Source: Rhodococcoides kyotonense (GTDB taxonomy: Bacteria; Actinomycetota; Actinomycetes; Mycobacteriales; Mycobacteriaceae). From it: a stretch of 64,000 nt of DNA. This document shows positions 18,101-25,777 of this stretch, piece by piece. Position numbers and translations under genes: made by a program. The notes under the pieces were generated by a model that was not told where the DNA came from, searched no databases, and saw only the letters and a list, made by a program, of their open reading frames with translations. Where the stretch lies: the NCBI RefSeq assembly GCF_001645385.1, contig NZ_LVHI01000037.1, positions 3,588 through 67,587 on the forward strand. The letters run 5' to 3'. Positions within the stretch are counted from its first letter, which is position 1, and each line of letters begins with the position of its first letter.

Positions 18101-19225
18101 TTACACCTCGGCACGGACATCGGTCTGCAGTCGTGCGACCGCAGCGGCGCCGATCGTGCCGAGAGCGAGAACGACCGCGGCGACGATGAACGCGACGGTG
18201 TACGAGTCTCCGATTGCCCGTGCGACGACCAGCGGCCCGAGGACTTGGCCGACACCGTAGACCGTGGTCAGGGCGGCGGCCGTGCGGCCGATGGGCAGGC
18301 GGGCGGCGGTCGTGAGAGTCAGCAGCGTGATGCCCATGAACGTGCCGCCGAACAGGACGGCCGAGACGACGGCGACGGCGGAGTTCGAGGTCAGCGCTGG
18401 GAGCAGCGCGGAGATCGTCTGCAACGAGAATGCAGCCACCAGTGCGCGTTTCGTCGTGATGCGACGAGCGACGGCGTGCCACAGGACGGTTGCGGGCACC
18501 GCGGCCAGGCCGACCACGATCCAGACGGCAGGGCCGACCGACGAATTTCCGTGACCGCCGACCGCTGCAACGAGGAATGTGCCGACGATGATGTAACCGA
18601 GGCCTTCGAGGAAGTACGTGGCCAGCAGGACCCGCCAGATGGTGCGATCACGCGTCGACAACGGGTTTTCGCCACCGCCCGAACGGGATTCGGCGTGGAT
18701 GCGGAGGGCGAGCGCGGGCGCAATCAGAATCGCCGTCAACAATGCCGAGCAGAGCCACAGTCCTTGCCACGAAAGGTGCGGCGCTGCAACGAGTGTGAGA
18801 ATTCCCGACGCCGCGATGCCGGTGCCGACCCCGCCGAACGTCACACCGGGCGACGCCTTGGCATGATGTGCGACGGTGCTGGCGCATCCGAGAAAAATTG
18901 CCGCACTGGCCATACCGGCGAGCAAGCGGAGGAACGAGAACAATGCGGTGCTGTCCACGGCAGCCATGGCGAGCTCGCTGACGACGAGCACGACTGCCCA
19001 CGCTCTGAACGCCGCGGTGGTGTTGACGCCCGGCCGAATCGACAGCACGACTGCGCCCAGGAGGTAGCCCGCGTAGTTCGCGGTGGCGATGACCGCGCCG
19101 CTGCTCGGGCTGACGCCGGCCGAGTCGACCATGATCGGCAGAATCGGTGTGAACACGAACCTGCCGACGCCCATGGCGGCCGCGAGTCCTGAGGCGGCGG
19201 AGAGCGAGACGCGTCGGCCAGTCAT
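18101..19225 (-). CDS. YbfB/YjiJ-family MFS transporter
   Basis: A 374-residue integral membrane protein with about 11-12 hydrophobic segments. The opening motif MGVGRFVFTPILPIMV is characteristic of the YbfB/YjiJ branch of the major facilitator superfamily. Substrate unknown. ATG 19225 is chosen because GAGTGGA lies upstream and the homologous protein begins here; the longer open frame is low-complexity read-through. It lies 22 nt after the sucrase/ferredoxin-like gene on the same strand, so it may be a distal member of that transcript, perhaps as an exporter. Confidence 0.85.
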   Translation of the reverse strand: MTGRRVSLSAASGLAAAMGVGRFVFTPILPIMVDSAGVSPSSGAVIATANYAGYLLGAVVLSIRPGVNTTAAFRAWAVVLVVSELAMAAVDSTALFSFLRLLAGMASAAIFLGCASTVAHHAKASPGVTFGGVGTGIAASGILTLVAAPHLSWQGLWLCSALLTAILIAPALALRIHAESRSGGGENPLSTRDRTIWRVLLATYFLEGLGYIIVGTFLVAAVGGHGNSSVGPAVWIVVGLAAVPATVLWHAVARRITTKRALVAAFSLQTISALLPALTSNSAVAVVSAVLFGGTFMGITLLTLTTAARLPIGRTAAALTTVYGVGQVLGPLVVARAIGDSYTVAFIVAAVVLALGTIGAAAVARLQTDVRAEV

Positions 19226-19247
19226 CGATTGATCCACTCGGCGCACG

Positions 19248-20120
19248 CTACCCAACCGGTGACATGGAGATGACGTCGAACCTACGAACCGGGCCTGCCT
19301 GCGTGGCTCTGCACGTCGTGGTGATGGGGTCGGACAGCCCCTGCTCGAGCCGCACTTCGACATGCCGGCCGTAGTGATCGAGAACGACGGTCCACGACGA
19401 CCCGTCCTGTCGTTCGGAAACCGGATGAAGGGTGTCGATTCGGTTGTCGGACAGCGCAACTCGTGCGTGGTGTTGCGCCGCCTGTACGACGGCCGACAGC
19501 GAGCAGCGTCCGCGGAAAAAGCGGGGATCCACCATTCCCTCGCCGTGTAGACCGACGATCTGCTCCGCATCCGCGTCGTCGACGTTCCCGTAATACAAGC
19601 CTTCGGGAAAGACCACCATCGTGCCGGCGAACCGGTCGCCGCCGAGGTGTGAGCATTCCCAGGTGATCTCGCTGTGCGCGGTCATGAGTGCAGGCAGAAC
19701 TCGGCGCCCGCGCACCGCGCAGCATTGGTCGTGACGGCCGTGAGTGCATACCGCGACGATGGGGTCGGTCGACAGCGTCCCGGCAGGATCGTCGACGTCG
19801 AGTTCCAGAACGTCCTCGGGACGCTCGACCTCACCCCAGCGAATGCTTTCCGTGCCGACGCGGGCATCGACGACGGCCCAGCGCCACCGACCCTCACCGC
19901 GGTGACGGCCAGGGCGTCGAATCGCCAGGCTGCGCATACCGGCGGCCTCCACGTGCCGCGCGATTTCGAAACCGAGCGCGGGTGCGAGAACACGGTCGGA
20001 ATTCACGAACGCCGAATGTCCCCACGCGCCGTCGATTTCGAGCAAAAACCAGCGCCGACCCGCGGACGCGGTTCCCGCCAGCGAATCCCCACGCGACCGC
20101 GCGGCCTCACTGCACGTCAC
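19248..20120 (-). CDS. Sucrase/ferredoxin-like (Apd1-type) Fe-S protein
   Basis: A 290-residue protein of the sucrase ferredoxin-like family. An N-terminal CSEAARSRGDSLAGTA block is followed by WFLLEIDGAWG, then CTHGRHDQCCAVRG and WECSHLGGDRFAGT. The last two carry the cysteines and histidine expected to ligate a [2Fe-2S] cluster on a thioredoxin-like fold. GTG 20120 overlaps the JmjC gene stop as GTGA and is taken as the start. Apd1-type proteins are redox proteins. In this operon it could deliver electrons to the iron oxygenase or process its product; that is inference from adjacency. Confidence 0.85.
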   Translation of the reverse strand: MTCSEAARSRGDSLAGTASAGRRWFLLEIDGAWGHSAFVNSDRVLAPALGFEIARHVEAAGMRSLAIRRPGRHRGEGRWRWAVVDARVGTESIRWGEVERPEDVLELDVDDPAGTLSTDPIVAVCTHGRHDQCCAVRGRRVLPALMTAHSEITWECSHLGGDRFAGTMVVFPEGLYYGNVDDADAEQIVGLHGEGMVDPRFFRGRCSLSAVVQAAQHHARVALSDNRIDTLHPVSERQDGSSWTVVLDHYGRHVEVRLEQGLSDPITTTCRATQAGPVRRFDVISMSPVG

Positions 20121-21376
20121 GACGCCGGTACCAGTACGCCTTCCCGAAGGAGGCGTCGGGCGACGACGATCGCGCTGCCGAAGTCGAGGCCGACGAGTTC
20201 GCCTACGCGGCAGGGCTTTCGAGACCGCAGCTGGTATATCGCGTCGGCGCATTCATCGGGAAGGGACACGGTCTTACCGCGAAGTCCAAGGTGAATCTTG
20301 CCGCCGCCCTGCGTGATCGACGGGTCGAGTCCCTGCCTCCACACCACGACGCTCTCCGCGCGCAGGTCGTTCATGAAGTCGACGGTGCGCAGCGGATTCA
20401 CCGGCTCGGGTCGTGTGATGTCGGAGAAGCGCCGGCCGAGTCGTTCGGCGATGCGCCGACGCGCAGACTCGTCGGTCCTGAGCTGCTGCAGCACGTGTGC
20501 GACGTCGTCGATGACTCGATCCACATGGGGGAGCACGGCGTCGGTGTCGGTCGGATCGATGCCTGCGGGGAGTGGCGCACGCAGAGCGGCCTCGTCCTGG
20601 AGCGCGCCGAACAACTGGTGCGCGACGTCGTATCGATTGAGTGACGCAACCCCGATGGTCAAGTGAATCGTCGTGTCGCCCAATGCTTCCGCGGAGTGAA
20701 TCCAACCACGAGGGAGGTACAGGACGTCCCCGGGCCGAAGCACGGTGTCCATCGCGGGAGTGTCGCGTGCACGCTCCTCCACCGCCGACGTACGGTCCGA
20801 CCACGGCTGATTCGACAGTGGATGCGGGTACACGGGAGGGTGCAGGATCCAGCGCTTCTCGCCGCTGATCTGCAGCACGAAGACGTCGTGCACGTCGTAA
20901 TGCGGAGAGAATCCCTTCGACGACGCAGGCGTGATGTACGAGTTGACCTGCGTCGGGTGCCCGACGTCGTCGACCAGATCGCGGACGAAGTCGATCAGCG
21001 GCGGCCACAGGCGGTGCAAACCCTGCAGGACCAGTGTGTGCCCGTCGGCGAACGCGGACAGGATGGCGGCAGAGTCCAGTTGATCGGTCATCTCGGCGCC
21101 GAATCCGCCGGACGACGTGAACTGCGACTTGTCCAGCAGCGACCCGTCCTTGGCCATGCGCGCGAACGGGGTGCGGACACCGCGATGCGAGACGAGCTCG
21201 TCGACCGCCGCAGGCGTCATCAGGTCGTCGAACGATCCGGGAAGCTCGGAGGCGCGCGACAGAAGGGGCTGTCGGCCCCAGTAGTCGTCGGCGAAAACTC
21301 GTTCGTGGACGCAGATCAAACGGCCCAGCGCGGACCGGTTGCCCGATCCGCGCTGGTCGTCAGTTATGTGGCTCAA
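20117..21376 (-). CDS. JmjC/cupin Fe(II)/2-oxoglutarate oxygenase (ribosomal-oxygenase-like)
   Basis: A 419-residue JmjC-fold oxygenase. FADDYWGRQPLL is the typical ROX/YcfD opening, PHYDVHDVFVLQ (about residue 158) gives the metal H-x-D, GEKRWILH follows, and RGWIHSAEA (about 225) carries the third metal histidine. A C-terminal winged-helix-like part (VGELVGLDFGSAIVVARRLL) follows, as in YcfD/MINA-type hydroxylases. Known relatives hydroxylate Arg or His side chains of ribosomal proteins or act on RiPP precursors. The start is TTG 21376, which overlaps the repeat-peptide stop as TTGA. The immediate coupling makes the repeat peptide the obvious candidate substrate. Confidence 0.88.
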   Translation of the reverse strand: MSHITDDQRGSGNRSALGRLICVHERVFADDYWGRQPLLSRASELPGSFDDLMTPAAVDELVSHRGVRTPFARMAKDGSLLDKSQFTSSGGFGAEMTDQLDSAAILSAFADGHTLVLQGLHRLWPPLIDFVRDLVDDVGHPTQVNSYITPASSKGFSPHYDVHDVFVLQISGEKRWILHPPVYPHPLSNQPWSDRTSAVEERARDTPAMDTVLRPGDVLYLPRGWIHSAEALGDTTIHLTIGVASLNRYDVAHQLFGALQDEAALRAPLPAGIDPTDTDAVLPHVDRVIDDVAHVLQQLRTDESARRRIAERLGRRFSDITRPEPVNPLRTVDFMNDLRAESVVVWRQGLDPSITQGGGKIHLGLRGKTVSLPDECADAIYQLRSRKPCRVGELVGLDFGSAIVVARRLLREGVLVPAS

Positions 21377-21627
21377 GCCGTGCCGTCCGCACCGCCGTCG
21401 TGGCCGCTGGGGTTCGAGCCGCCGTCAGCGGGGCCTTCGCCGGGTCCTGCCGTGCCGTCGGCGCCGCCGTCGTGGCCGCTGGGGTTCGAGCCGCCGTCAG
21501 CGGGGCCTTCGCCGGGTCCTGCCGTGCCGTCGGCGCCGCCGTCGTGGCCGTTCGGGTTCGAGCCGCCGTCGGCAGGTCCTTCGCCGCCCGAGCCGCTCGT
21601 GGTGATGTCGTCGTCGTTGATGCTCAT
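21373..21627 (-). CDS. 84-residue Gly/Asp-rich triple-repeat peptide (putative RiPP-like precursor)
   Basis: After a 14-residue leader (MSINDDDITTSGSG) the peptide consists of three copies of a 24-residue unit built on GEGPADGGSNP-GHDGGADGTA, at residues about 15-36, 39-60 and 63-84. Units are nearly identical; copy one has Asn where the others have Ser. There is no hydrophobic segment, Cys or Trp. ATG 21627 has CGAAAGG upstream. The stop overlaps the JmjC oxygenase start. Each unit offers one His, one Asn, one Glu and three Asp as possible hydroxylation sites, plus two or three Pro. No family is recognised; the RiPP interpretation is inference from size, repeats and coupling. Confidence 0.78.
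   Translation of the reverse strand: MSINDDDITTSGSGGEGPADGGSNPNGHDGGADGTAGPGEGPADGGSNPSGHDGGADGTAGPGEGPADGGSNPSGHDGGADGTA
21377..21590. repeat. 72-bp coding tandem repeat, three copies
   Basis: Unit starts at 21377, 21449 and 21521, each 72 bp and therefore 24 codons. The first two copies differ at two bases that I can see; the third is a little more diverged and ends around 21590. The repeat lies inside the peptide gene and conserves the reading frame, so it probably expands or contracts in whole peptide units. Confidence 0.9.
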
Positions 21628-21719
21628 CGGATGCCTTTCGGTCGACGTACCTTCTTTTCAGGCGCGGGCCTGCCGCGCTCCGACCGAGGATTGACGGTCG
21701 ATCGCACTTTCAAACTCGA

Positions 21720-22346
21720 TCACCTGGGAAGACGGCTTTCGTCCGGTTTCTCGGGAAGGGTGATCGTCGACGACCGGGCGATCGCGTCGGCGACATAGGT
21801 GTCGGGATCGACATCGAACGGGGACGCGGCGACCCCTCGTCCGATCGTCTGCACGTAGCGGTCGGCGGGTGTTCCGCGTTCACGGACCGTCGAACTGGTG
21901 ACGGTCACCGCCGGGATGCCGTCGATGTCGGGAAGGCGGAGGACGGCGTCGTATTTACCTCGAAAAGCCTGGCCGCGCCGGTCGATGTCGAGAAGTCCGA
22001 CGGTTCCGACCTCGACCTCGGTGGGCTCGACCACGTCGATGTCGTCGACGACGTTCTCGACGGCGAGTAAGTGCGCGAACTGGTCGTGCTCGACGAGGTA
22101 TCCGTGGGCAACAGACCGCACGTCGCCGCGCTCGGTGGACACGAATGCGGCCGAACCCGTCCACCGCTGAGACACCCCGGCGAAATACAGGGCGTGGTCG
22201 ATCCACAGCCAGCGGTCGTCCGCGGGCGGCGTCGGTGAGGGAGCAGGAGGATGGAAGCCGAGCTCGCCGTCGGCGGCTGACCCGGTCAGATAGGTCCGAA
22301 ACCGCTCTGCCAGCAGGTTCGAGCCGTAGGAGACGTACCAGATCAT
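21720..22346 (-). CDS. Gamma-glutamylcyclotransferase-fold protein
   Basis: About 208 residues. WYVSYGSNLLAERF is the YGSN phosphate/substrate loop of the GGCT/AIG2-like fold, and ALYFAG and GYLVEHDQFAHLLAVE fit the rest of the domain, with a possible catalytic Glu in the latter. The C-terminal ~90 residues are less conserved. Family members cleave gamma-glutamyl amides; the substrate here is unknown. ATG 22346 is preferred over a GTG three codons upstream. The gene is divergent from the EVE-like gene with a 32-nt gap. It lies about 90 nt upstream of the repeat-peptide gene on the same strand, so membership of that unit is possible but weak. Confidence 0.7.
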   Translation of the reverse strand: MIWYVSYGSNLLAERFRTYLTGSAADGELGFHPPAPSPTPPADDRWLWIDHALYFAGVSQRWTGSAAFVSTERGDVRSVAHGYLVEHDQFAHLLAVENVVDDIDVVEPTEVEVGTVGLLDIDRRGQAFRGKYDAVLRLPDIDGIPAVTVTSSTVRERGTPADRYVQTIGRGVAASPFDVDPDTYVADAIARSSTITLPEKPDESRLPR

Positions 22347-22378
22347 GCTGCCCACGGTAGCGTCCTACGCTGGCAACG

Positions 22379-22795
22379 GTGACGACACGAACGGTGACGC
22401 CCGAGTCATTGGGCGCCTGGGTGATCAAGTGCAACCCGAACACGACGGACCTCGGGCCGATGGTCGCCGCCGGCAGAGCCCACGAGAACTGGTGTGTCGC
22501 CTCGAACTATCGGACGCGGCTGATGAGTGCCGGTCAGCGAGTGCTGTTCTGGGTGAGTGCACATCCTCGACGCGGATTCTGGGGCGCGGGCGTCGTGACC
22601 GGCAGCGCGGTTCCCGGGCCTCGGTGGAAGATTGCCACCGACATCGAACTCTTCGCCGAGCCCGTTCTCGCATCGACGATCAGGAACGTTCCTGGTCTCG
22701 ACGGTCTCGAGGTGTTTCGCTCACCGCAGCAATCCAACCCGTCGTGGGTGGACCGGGAACAGTTCGCACTTCTGGAATCGCTGCTGCCGATCTGA
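22379..22795 (+). CDS. EVE/PUA-like domain protein
   Basis: A 138-residue protein. GAWVIKCNP at the start, then NWCVASNYRTRLMSAGQRVLFWVSA and GFWGAGVVTG are the strands and aromatic pocket of the EVE/ASCH/PUA-like fold, which binds modified bases in DNA or RNA. GTG 22379 begins the frame. It ends 8 nt from the convergent response-regulator stop. Role unknown; EVE proteins are often found with modification-dependent restriction, but no nuclease gene is adjacent here. Confidence 0.72.
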   Translation: MTTRTVTPESLGAWVIKCNPNTTDLGPMVAAGRAHENWCVASNYRTRLMSAGQRVLFWVSAHPRRGFWGAGVVTGSAVPGPRWKIATDIELFAEPVLASTIRNVPGLDGLEVFRSPQQSNPSWVDREQFALLESLLPI

Positions 22796-22803
22796 CGGGC
22801 TGC

Positions 22804-23457
22804 TCACGTCACCCATCCGGCGCGGAAAGCATCGAGTGCTGCCTCCACCCGGTTGGAGACACCCAACTTGGTGAAGATGCCGTTGATGTGTGTCTTCACC
22901 GTCGTCTCGCTGAGGAACAACTTCTTCGAGATGGCCGACGTGGTGGCACCGGAAGCCATGATGCACAGCACTTCTCGCTCACGCTCGGTGAGCGAGTTCA
23001 GTGCGGTAGGTACCGCCTGCGGCGCCGGGGCCTGTGACGCCACGATTCGTCTCAGCGAGTCCTTGCTGAAGACCGTGTTGCCCGTGGCGACCCCGCGTAC
23101 AGCGAGATGAAAGGTTTCGGGCGCTTCGTCCTTGCTGACGAAGCTGTGCGCGCCTGCCGCGACCGCCTGCACGACGACGTCGTCGACGTCCAGTGCCGTC
23201 ATCGCGATGACGGCAGGCGGGTTCTGCAGCGTCATGAGCCGACGGGTGGCCTCCAGTCCGCCGACGCGCTTCATCTTCAGATCCATCAGCACCACGTGCG
23301 GACGGAATGTACTCACGGCCTGCATGACTCGGTCACCGTCGTCGACGTCGGCAGTCACCTCGATGTCGCCCGTGGCAGCGAAGATGTCACGAACTCCTGC
23401 GCGCACGAACCGATCGTCGTCGACGACGAGAACTGTGATGATACCCGGTGCTGTCAT
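22804..23457 (-). CDS. NarL-family response regulator
   Basis: A 217-residue response regulator. The receiver domain has VLVVDDDRFVRAGV (acidic pocket), the phosphoacceptor Asp in VVLMDLKM and the Lys in SFVSKDEAPE. A LuxR-type HTH follows: LTEREREVLCIMASG then SETTVKTHINGIFTKLGV. It lies 36 nt downstream of the histidine kinase gene and should be its partner. Target genes are unknown; the divergent DUF4352 gene is a candidate. Confidence 0.93.
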   Translation of the reverse strand: MTAPGIITVLVVDDDRFVRAGVRDIFAATGDIEVTADVDDGDRVMQAVSTFRPHVVLMDLKMKRVGGLEATRRLMTLQNPPAVIAMTALDVDDVVVQAVAAGAHSFVSKDEAPETFHLAVRGVATGNTVFSKDSLRRIVASQAPAPQAVPTALNSLTEREREVLCIMASGATTSAISKKLFLSETTVKTHINGIFTKLGVSNRVEAALDAFRAGWVT

Positions 23458-23493
23458 GGTGCGCGAAGCTTACGACGCGCCACCGACAGAAGT

Positions 23494-24696
23494 TCACGTG
23501 TGCCAGGGAAGCCAGGCCTGGACGACGAATTCGCCGGGGACGACTTGTGCTTCGAAGGTGCCGCCGATCTGACGAACCTGCTCGCTCAACCCCGTCAGAC
23601 CGGTGCCCGATCCGTGCGCGAACGCCGGTGCACCGGTGAGGTGATTACGGACTACGATGCGGAGTCCGACGTCGCTGTTGCCGCGCACGCCAACATGAAT
23701 CGGTGCGCCCTGTGCATGCTTCTGGGCGTTGGTCAGCGACTCCTGCGCGACGCGATAGGCCACCTGACTGGTGGACGCTCCCAGGTCTCCGGGCGACAGG
23801 TCGAGCGAGTAGGTGACATGGGTGCCGGCGTCGCGGACGCTGTGCACGAGATCCGACACCCCTTCGATGCTTCGCCGTCCGCCCGCGTAGTCGCCTGTGC
23901 CGCGGAGCACGCCGATGATGCGCCTCAGGTCGTCGAGCGCGTCGTGGGCGGTCTGCCTGATCAACGACGCGGTGTTGGGGACTTTCTCGGGTCCTTCGGT
24001 GCTGTTGACTTGCAATCCGCCCGCGAACAACGAGATTCGACTGAGGCCGGCCGCCAACGTGTCGTGCATGTCGCGCGCGATTCGAGTGCGTTCGGCGACG
24101 AGAATTGCTTCCTCACGCAGCGCGTCGGATTGCTTGGCATACCGGTCGCGAGTGTGAACGGCAGCATCGAGATCCGACTGGGTGCGGCGTAGAACAGCAA
24201 GACCCGTGACCGCACCGACAAGCGCCAGCGCGACGAGCCAGGCGATCCACAGCGGGACGTTCCAGTCCGGGACAGGCCCGTCCTCGACTGTCTGGGTGCC
24301 GACCGTCAGCACCGAATAGTCACGCCGACGGTACGCGTCGTAGGTCAGGGAGACGCCACAGGCGACGAGCACGACGCCCGCGGACAGCGCCAGTCTGCGG
24401 CCCGTCGCGAATCGTGCGACGGCATACAACGCGATGAGCGCGGCGGTCGCATCGGTCTCGAAGAACAGCGGGCCGGCAACGGCGAGACCCAGTACGACGA
24501 ACGGCTTGTCGTGCCGCCACACCAGGGCGACTGCGGCAACCAGGTTCAACAGGAAACCGACGACGTAGTTCACCGGCGGGACGTTCTCGGCGGTCGAGGC
24601 GAACATGACCGTGAACATCGAGCAGATCACGCTCAGGCTCACGGCTGCGGTCGTCCACACGCGGCGACGCCACCTGCTGGGAGTGCTCGTGCTCAT
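23494..24696 (-). CDS. HisKA_3-family sensor histidine kinase
   Basis: A 400-residue membrane kinase. Several hydrophobic segments fill residues ~15-160 with little extracytoplasmic sequence. After a short coiled linker comes the phosphoacceptor motif ERTRIARDMHDTLAAGLSR, then a HATPase region (VAYRVAQESLTNAQKHA as N-box, GTGLTGLSEQV as G-box). The architecture is that of the DesK/NarX-like group, which sense membrane or envelope state. ATG 24696 is used; an extra 13 codons upstream are open. It is divergent from the DUF4352 gene. Confidence 0.92.
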   Translation of the reverse strand: MSTSTPSRWRRRVWTTAAVSLSVICSMFTVMFASTAENVPPVNYVVGFLLNLVAAVALVWRHDKPFVVLGLAVAGPLFFETDATAALIALYAVARFATGRRLALSAGVVLVACGVSLTYDAYRRRDYSVLTVGTQTVEDGPVPDWNVPLWIAWLVALALVGAVTGLAVLRRTQSDLDAAVHTRDRYAKQSDALREEAILVAERTRIARDMHDTLAAGLSRISLFAGGLQVNSTEGPEKVPNTASLIRQTAHDALDDLRRIIGVLRGTGDYAGGRRSIEGVSDLVHSVRDAGTHVTYSLDLSPGDLGASTSQVAYRVAQESLTNAQKHAQGAPIHVGVRGNSDVGLRIVVRNHLTGAPAFAHGSGTGLTGLSEQVRQIGGTFEAQVVPGEFVVQAWLPWHT

Positions 24697-24854
24697 GACC
24701 GGAAACGATACGGTCGCCCGCCGACACGAACGCACCGGTCGTTCGGTTCGAACCCCGACCGAAAGGATGAGACGGTTCGTCCGTTCTGCCGAAGTGGTGA
24801 CCAGGCCCGCTGCGGTGTTCTTGTCCCATCGCTCACGAACGAAGGGATTACATC

Positions 24855-25424
24855 ATGACCACACCGCAGCCCGTCGCCACCGAACCGAAGCGCAACTGGT
24901 TCTTCCGGCATAAGATCCTGACCGGAATTCTCGCGCTGATCGTTCTCGTCATCGTGGTCACCGCGGTCAACAGCGGATCAGGAGACACCAGCACGTCGAG
25001 TCCCGGAGCCCCGGCCCCCGAGGCGACGGAACCGGTCGTCGGCCTCGGAACCCCGGTGCGCGACGGCAAATTCGAGTTCGTCGTCACCGGCGCTCAGCCC
25101 GGAGTACCCAGCGTCGGACAGGATTTTCTGACCGAGACCGCGCAGGGCGAGTACGTGCTCGTGACGATGTCGGTCCGCAACATCGGTGATCAGGCGCAGA
25201 GTTTCACGACGTCGGCGCAGAAGCTGCTCGACGGCCAGGGGCGTCAGTACTCCGTCGACGACATGGCGACCATCGTGCTCGATCAGGGGATCGCGTTCGA
25301 GCAGATCAACCCGGGCAACTCGATCGAGGCGACGGTCGTCTTCGACGTTCCTGCGGGCACAGTTCCTGCCGAGATCGAACTGCACGACTCGGTGTTCTCA
25401 GGTGGTGTAACCATCGGGCTGTAA
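24855..25424 (+). CDS. Membrane-anchored DUF4352 (telokin-like) protein
   Basis: A 189-residue protein. Basic residues (EPKRNWFFRHK) precede one membrane segment (ILTGILALIVLVIVVTAV), then a Ser/Pro-rich linker and an extracytoplasmic immunoglobulin-like DUF4352 domain. That domain shows FEFVVTG, GEYVLVTMSVRNIGD and the late VVFDVPAGT strand. Such proteins are surface-exposed in actinobacteria, with no defined role. Its promoter region is shared with the divergent two-component system, and a 20-bp hairpin follows the stop. Confidence 0.88.
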   Translation: MTTPQPVATEPKRNWFFRHKILTGILALIVLVIVVTAVNSGSGDTSTSSPGAPAPEATEPVVGLGTPVRDGKFEFVVTGAQPGVPSVGQDFLTETAQGEYVLVTMSVRNIGDQAQSFTTSAQKLLDGQGRQYSVDDMATIVLDQGIAFEQINPGNSIEATVVFDVPAGTVPAEIELHDSVFSGGVTIGL

Positions 25425-25428
25425 ACCC

Positions 25429-25474
25429 CACGTGCACGAAAATACATAGAGGGGTATGTATTTTCGTGCACGTG
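25429..25474. terminator. Bidirectional terminator with 20-bp perfect stem
   Basis: Arms 25429-25448 and 25455-25474 are perfectly complementary around a 6-nt gagggg loop. The inner stem is AT-rich (aaaatacata/tatgtatttt) and the outer part is cacgtgcacg. It sits between the convergent DUF4352 gene (ends 25424) and the small membrane protein gene (ends 25487), so it can serve both directions. Confidence 0.9.
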
Positions 25475-25486
25475 CGCCGAAGGCGC

Positions 25487-25765
25487 CTATTTGTCCCCGA
25501 CGACCGCAGGCCGCGCGAGTGCCCATCCACCGAATGTCAGCGCGAGAGCGAGCATGACGAGCCCGACCCACAGGTTGGCGCTCGTTCCGACGCTCATGTC
25601 GACCACGTTGTTCGACGGCGAGGAATGGGTCTCGTTGCCGAACACCGACGGGAACAGGCCCGCCAGCGTCAGCAGAATTCCGTAGATGCCGAGAAGCGCG
25701 CCGATGACGGAACGGATGTCGAACAATCGCGCGATCGCGCTGGGCTTCGAATCTGGTGAGGTCAT
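25487..25765 (-). CDS. Small two-pass membrane protein next to SSF symporter
   Basis: A 92-residue protein with two hydrophobic segments (VIGALLGIYGILLTLAGLF and NLWVGLVMLALALTFGGWAL) separated by a short polar loop. No named family is recognised. It starts 12 nt after the symporter stop, with an AGGG upstream, so the two are co-transcribed. Some SSF symporters have a small membrane partner (e.g. DUF485 proteins with ActP); this one is not visibly DUF485, and a partner role is inference. Confidence 0.75.
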   Translation of the reverse strand: MTSPDSKPSAIARLFDIRSVIGALLGIYGILLTLAGLFPSVFGNETHSSPSNNVVDMSVGTSANLWVGLVMLALALTFGGWALARPAVVGDK

Positions 25766-25777
25766 GTCAGTGCCCTA

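Noticed and set aside
17255-19192. A 645-codon open frame on the + strand
   Set aside because: It runs antisense to the TerD, CoA-binding and MFS genes, which have clear family motifs; the product is low-complexity Arg/Asp/Gly-rich and reflects GC-rich codon bias.
21377-21590. The 72-bp tandem repeats as a CRISPR array
   Set aside because: There are no unique spacers and no cas genes; the units are contiguous, in-frame coding repeats.
25283-25471. A minus-strand frame crossing the 20-bp terminator hairpin
   Set aside because: It is antisense to the DUF4352 gene and its start lies within the terminator stem.
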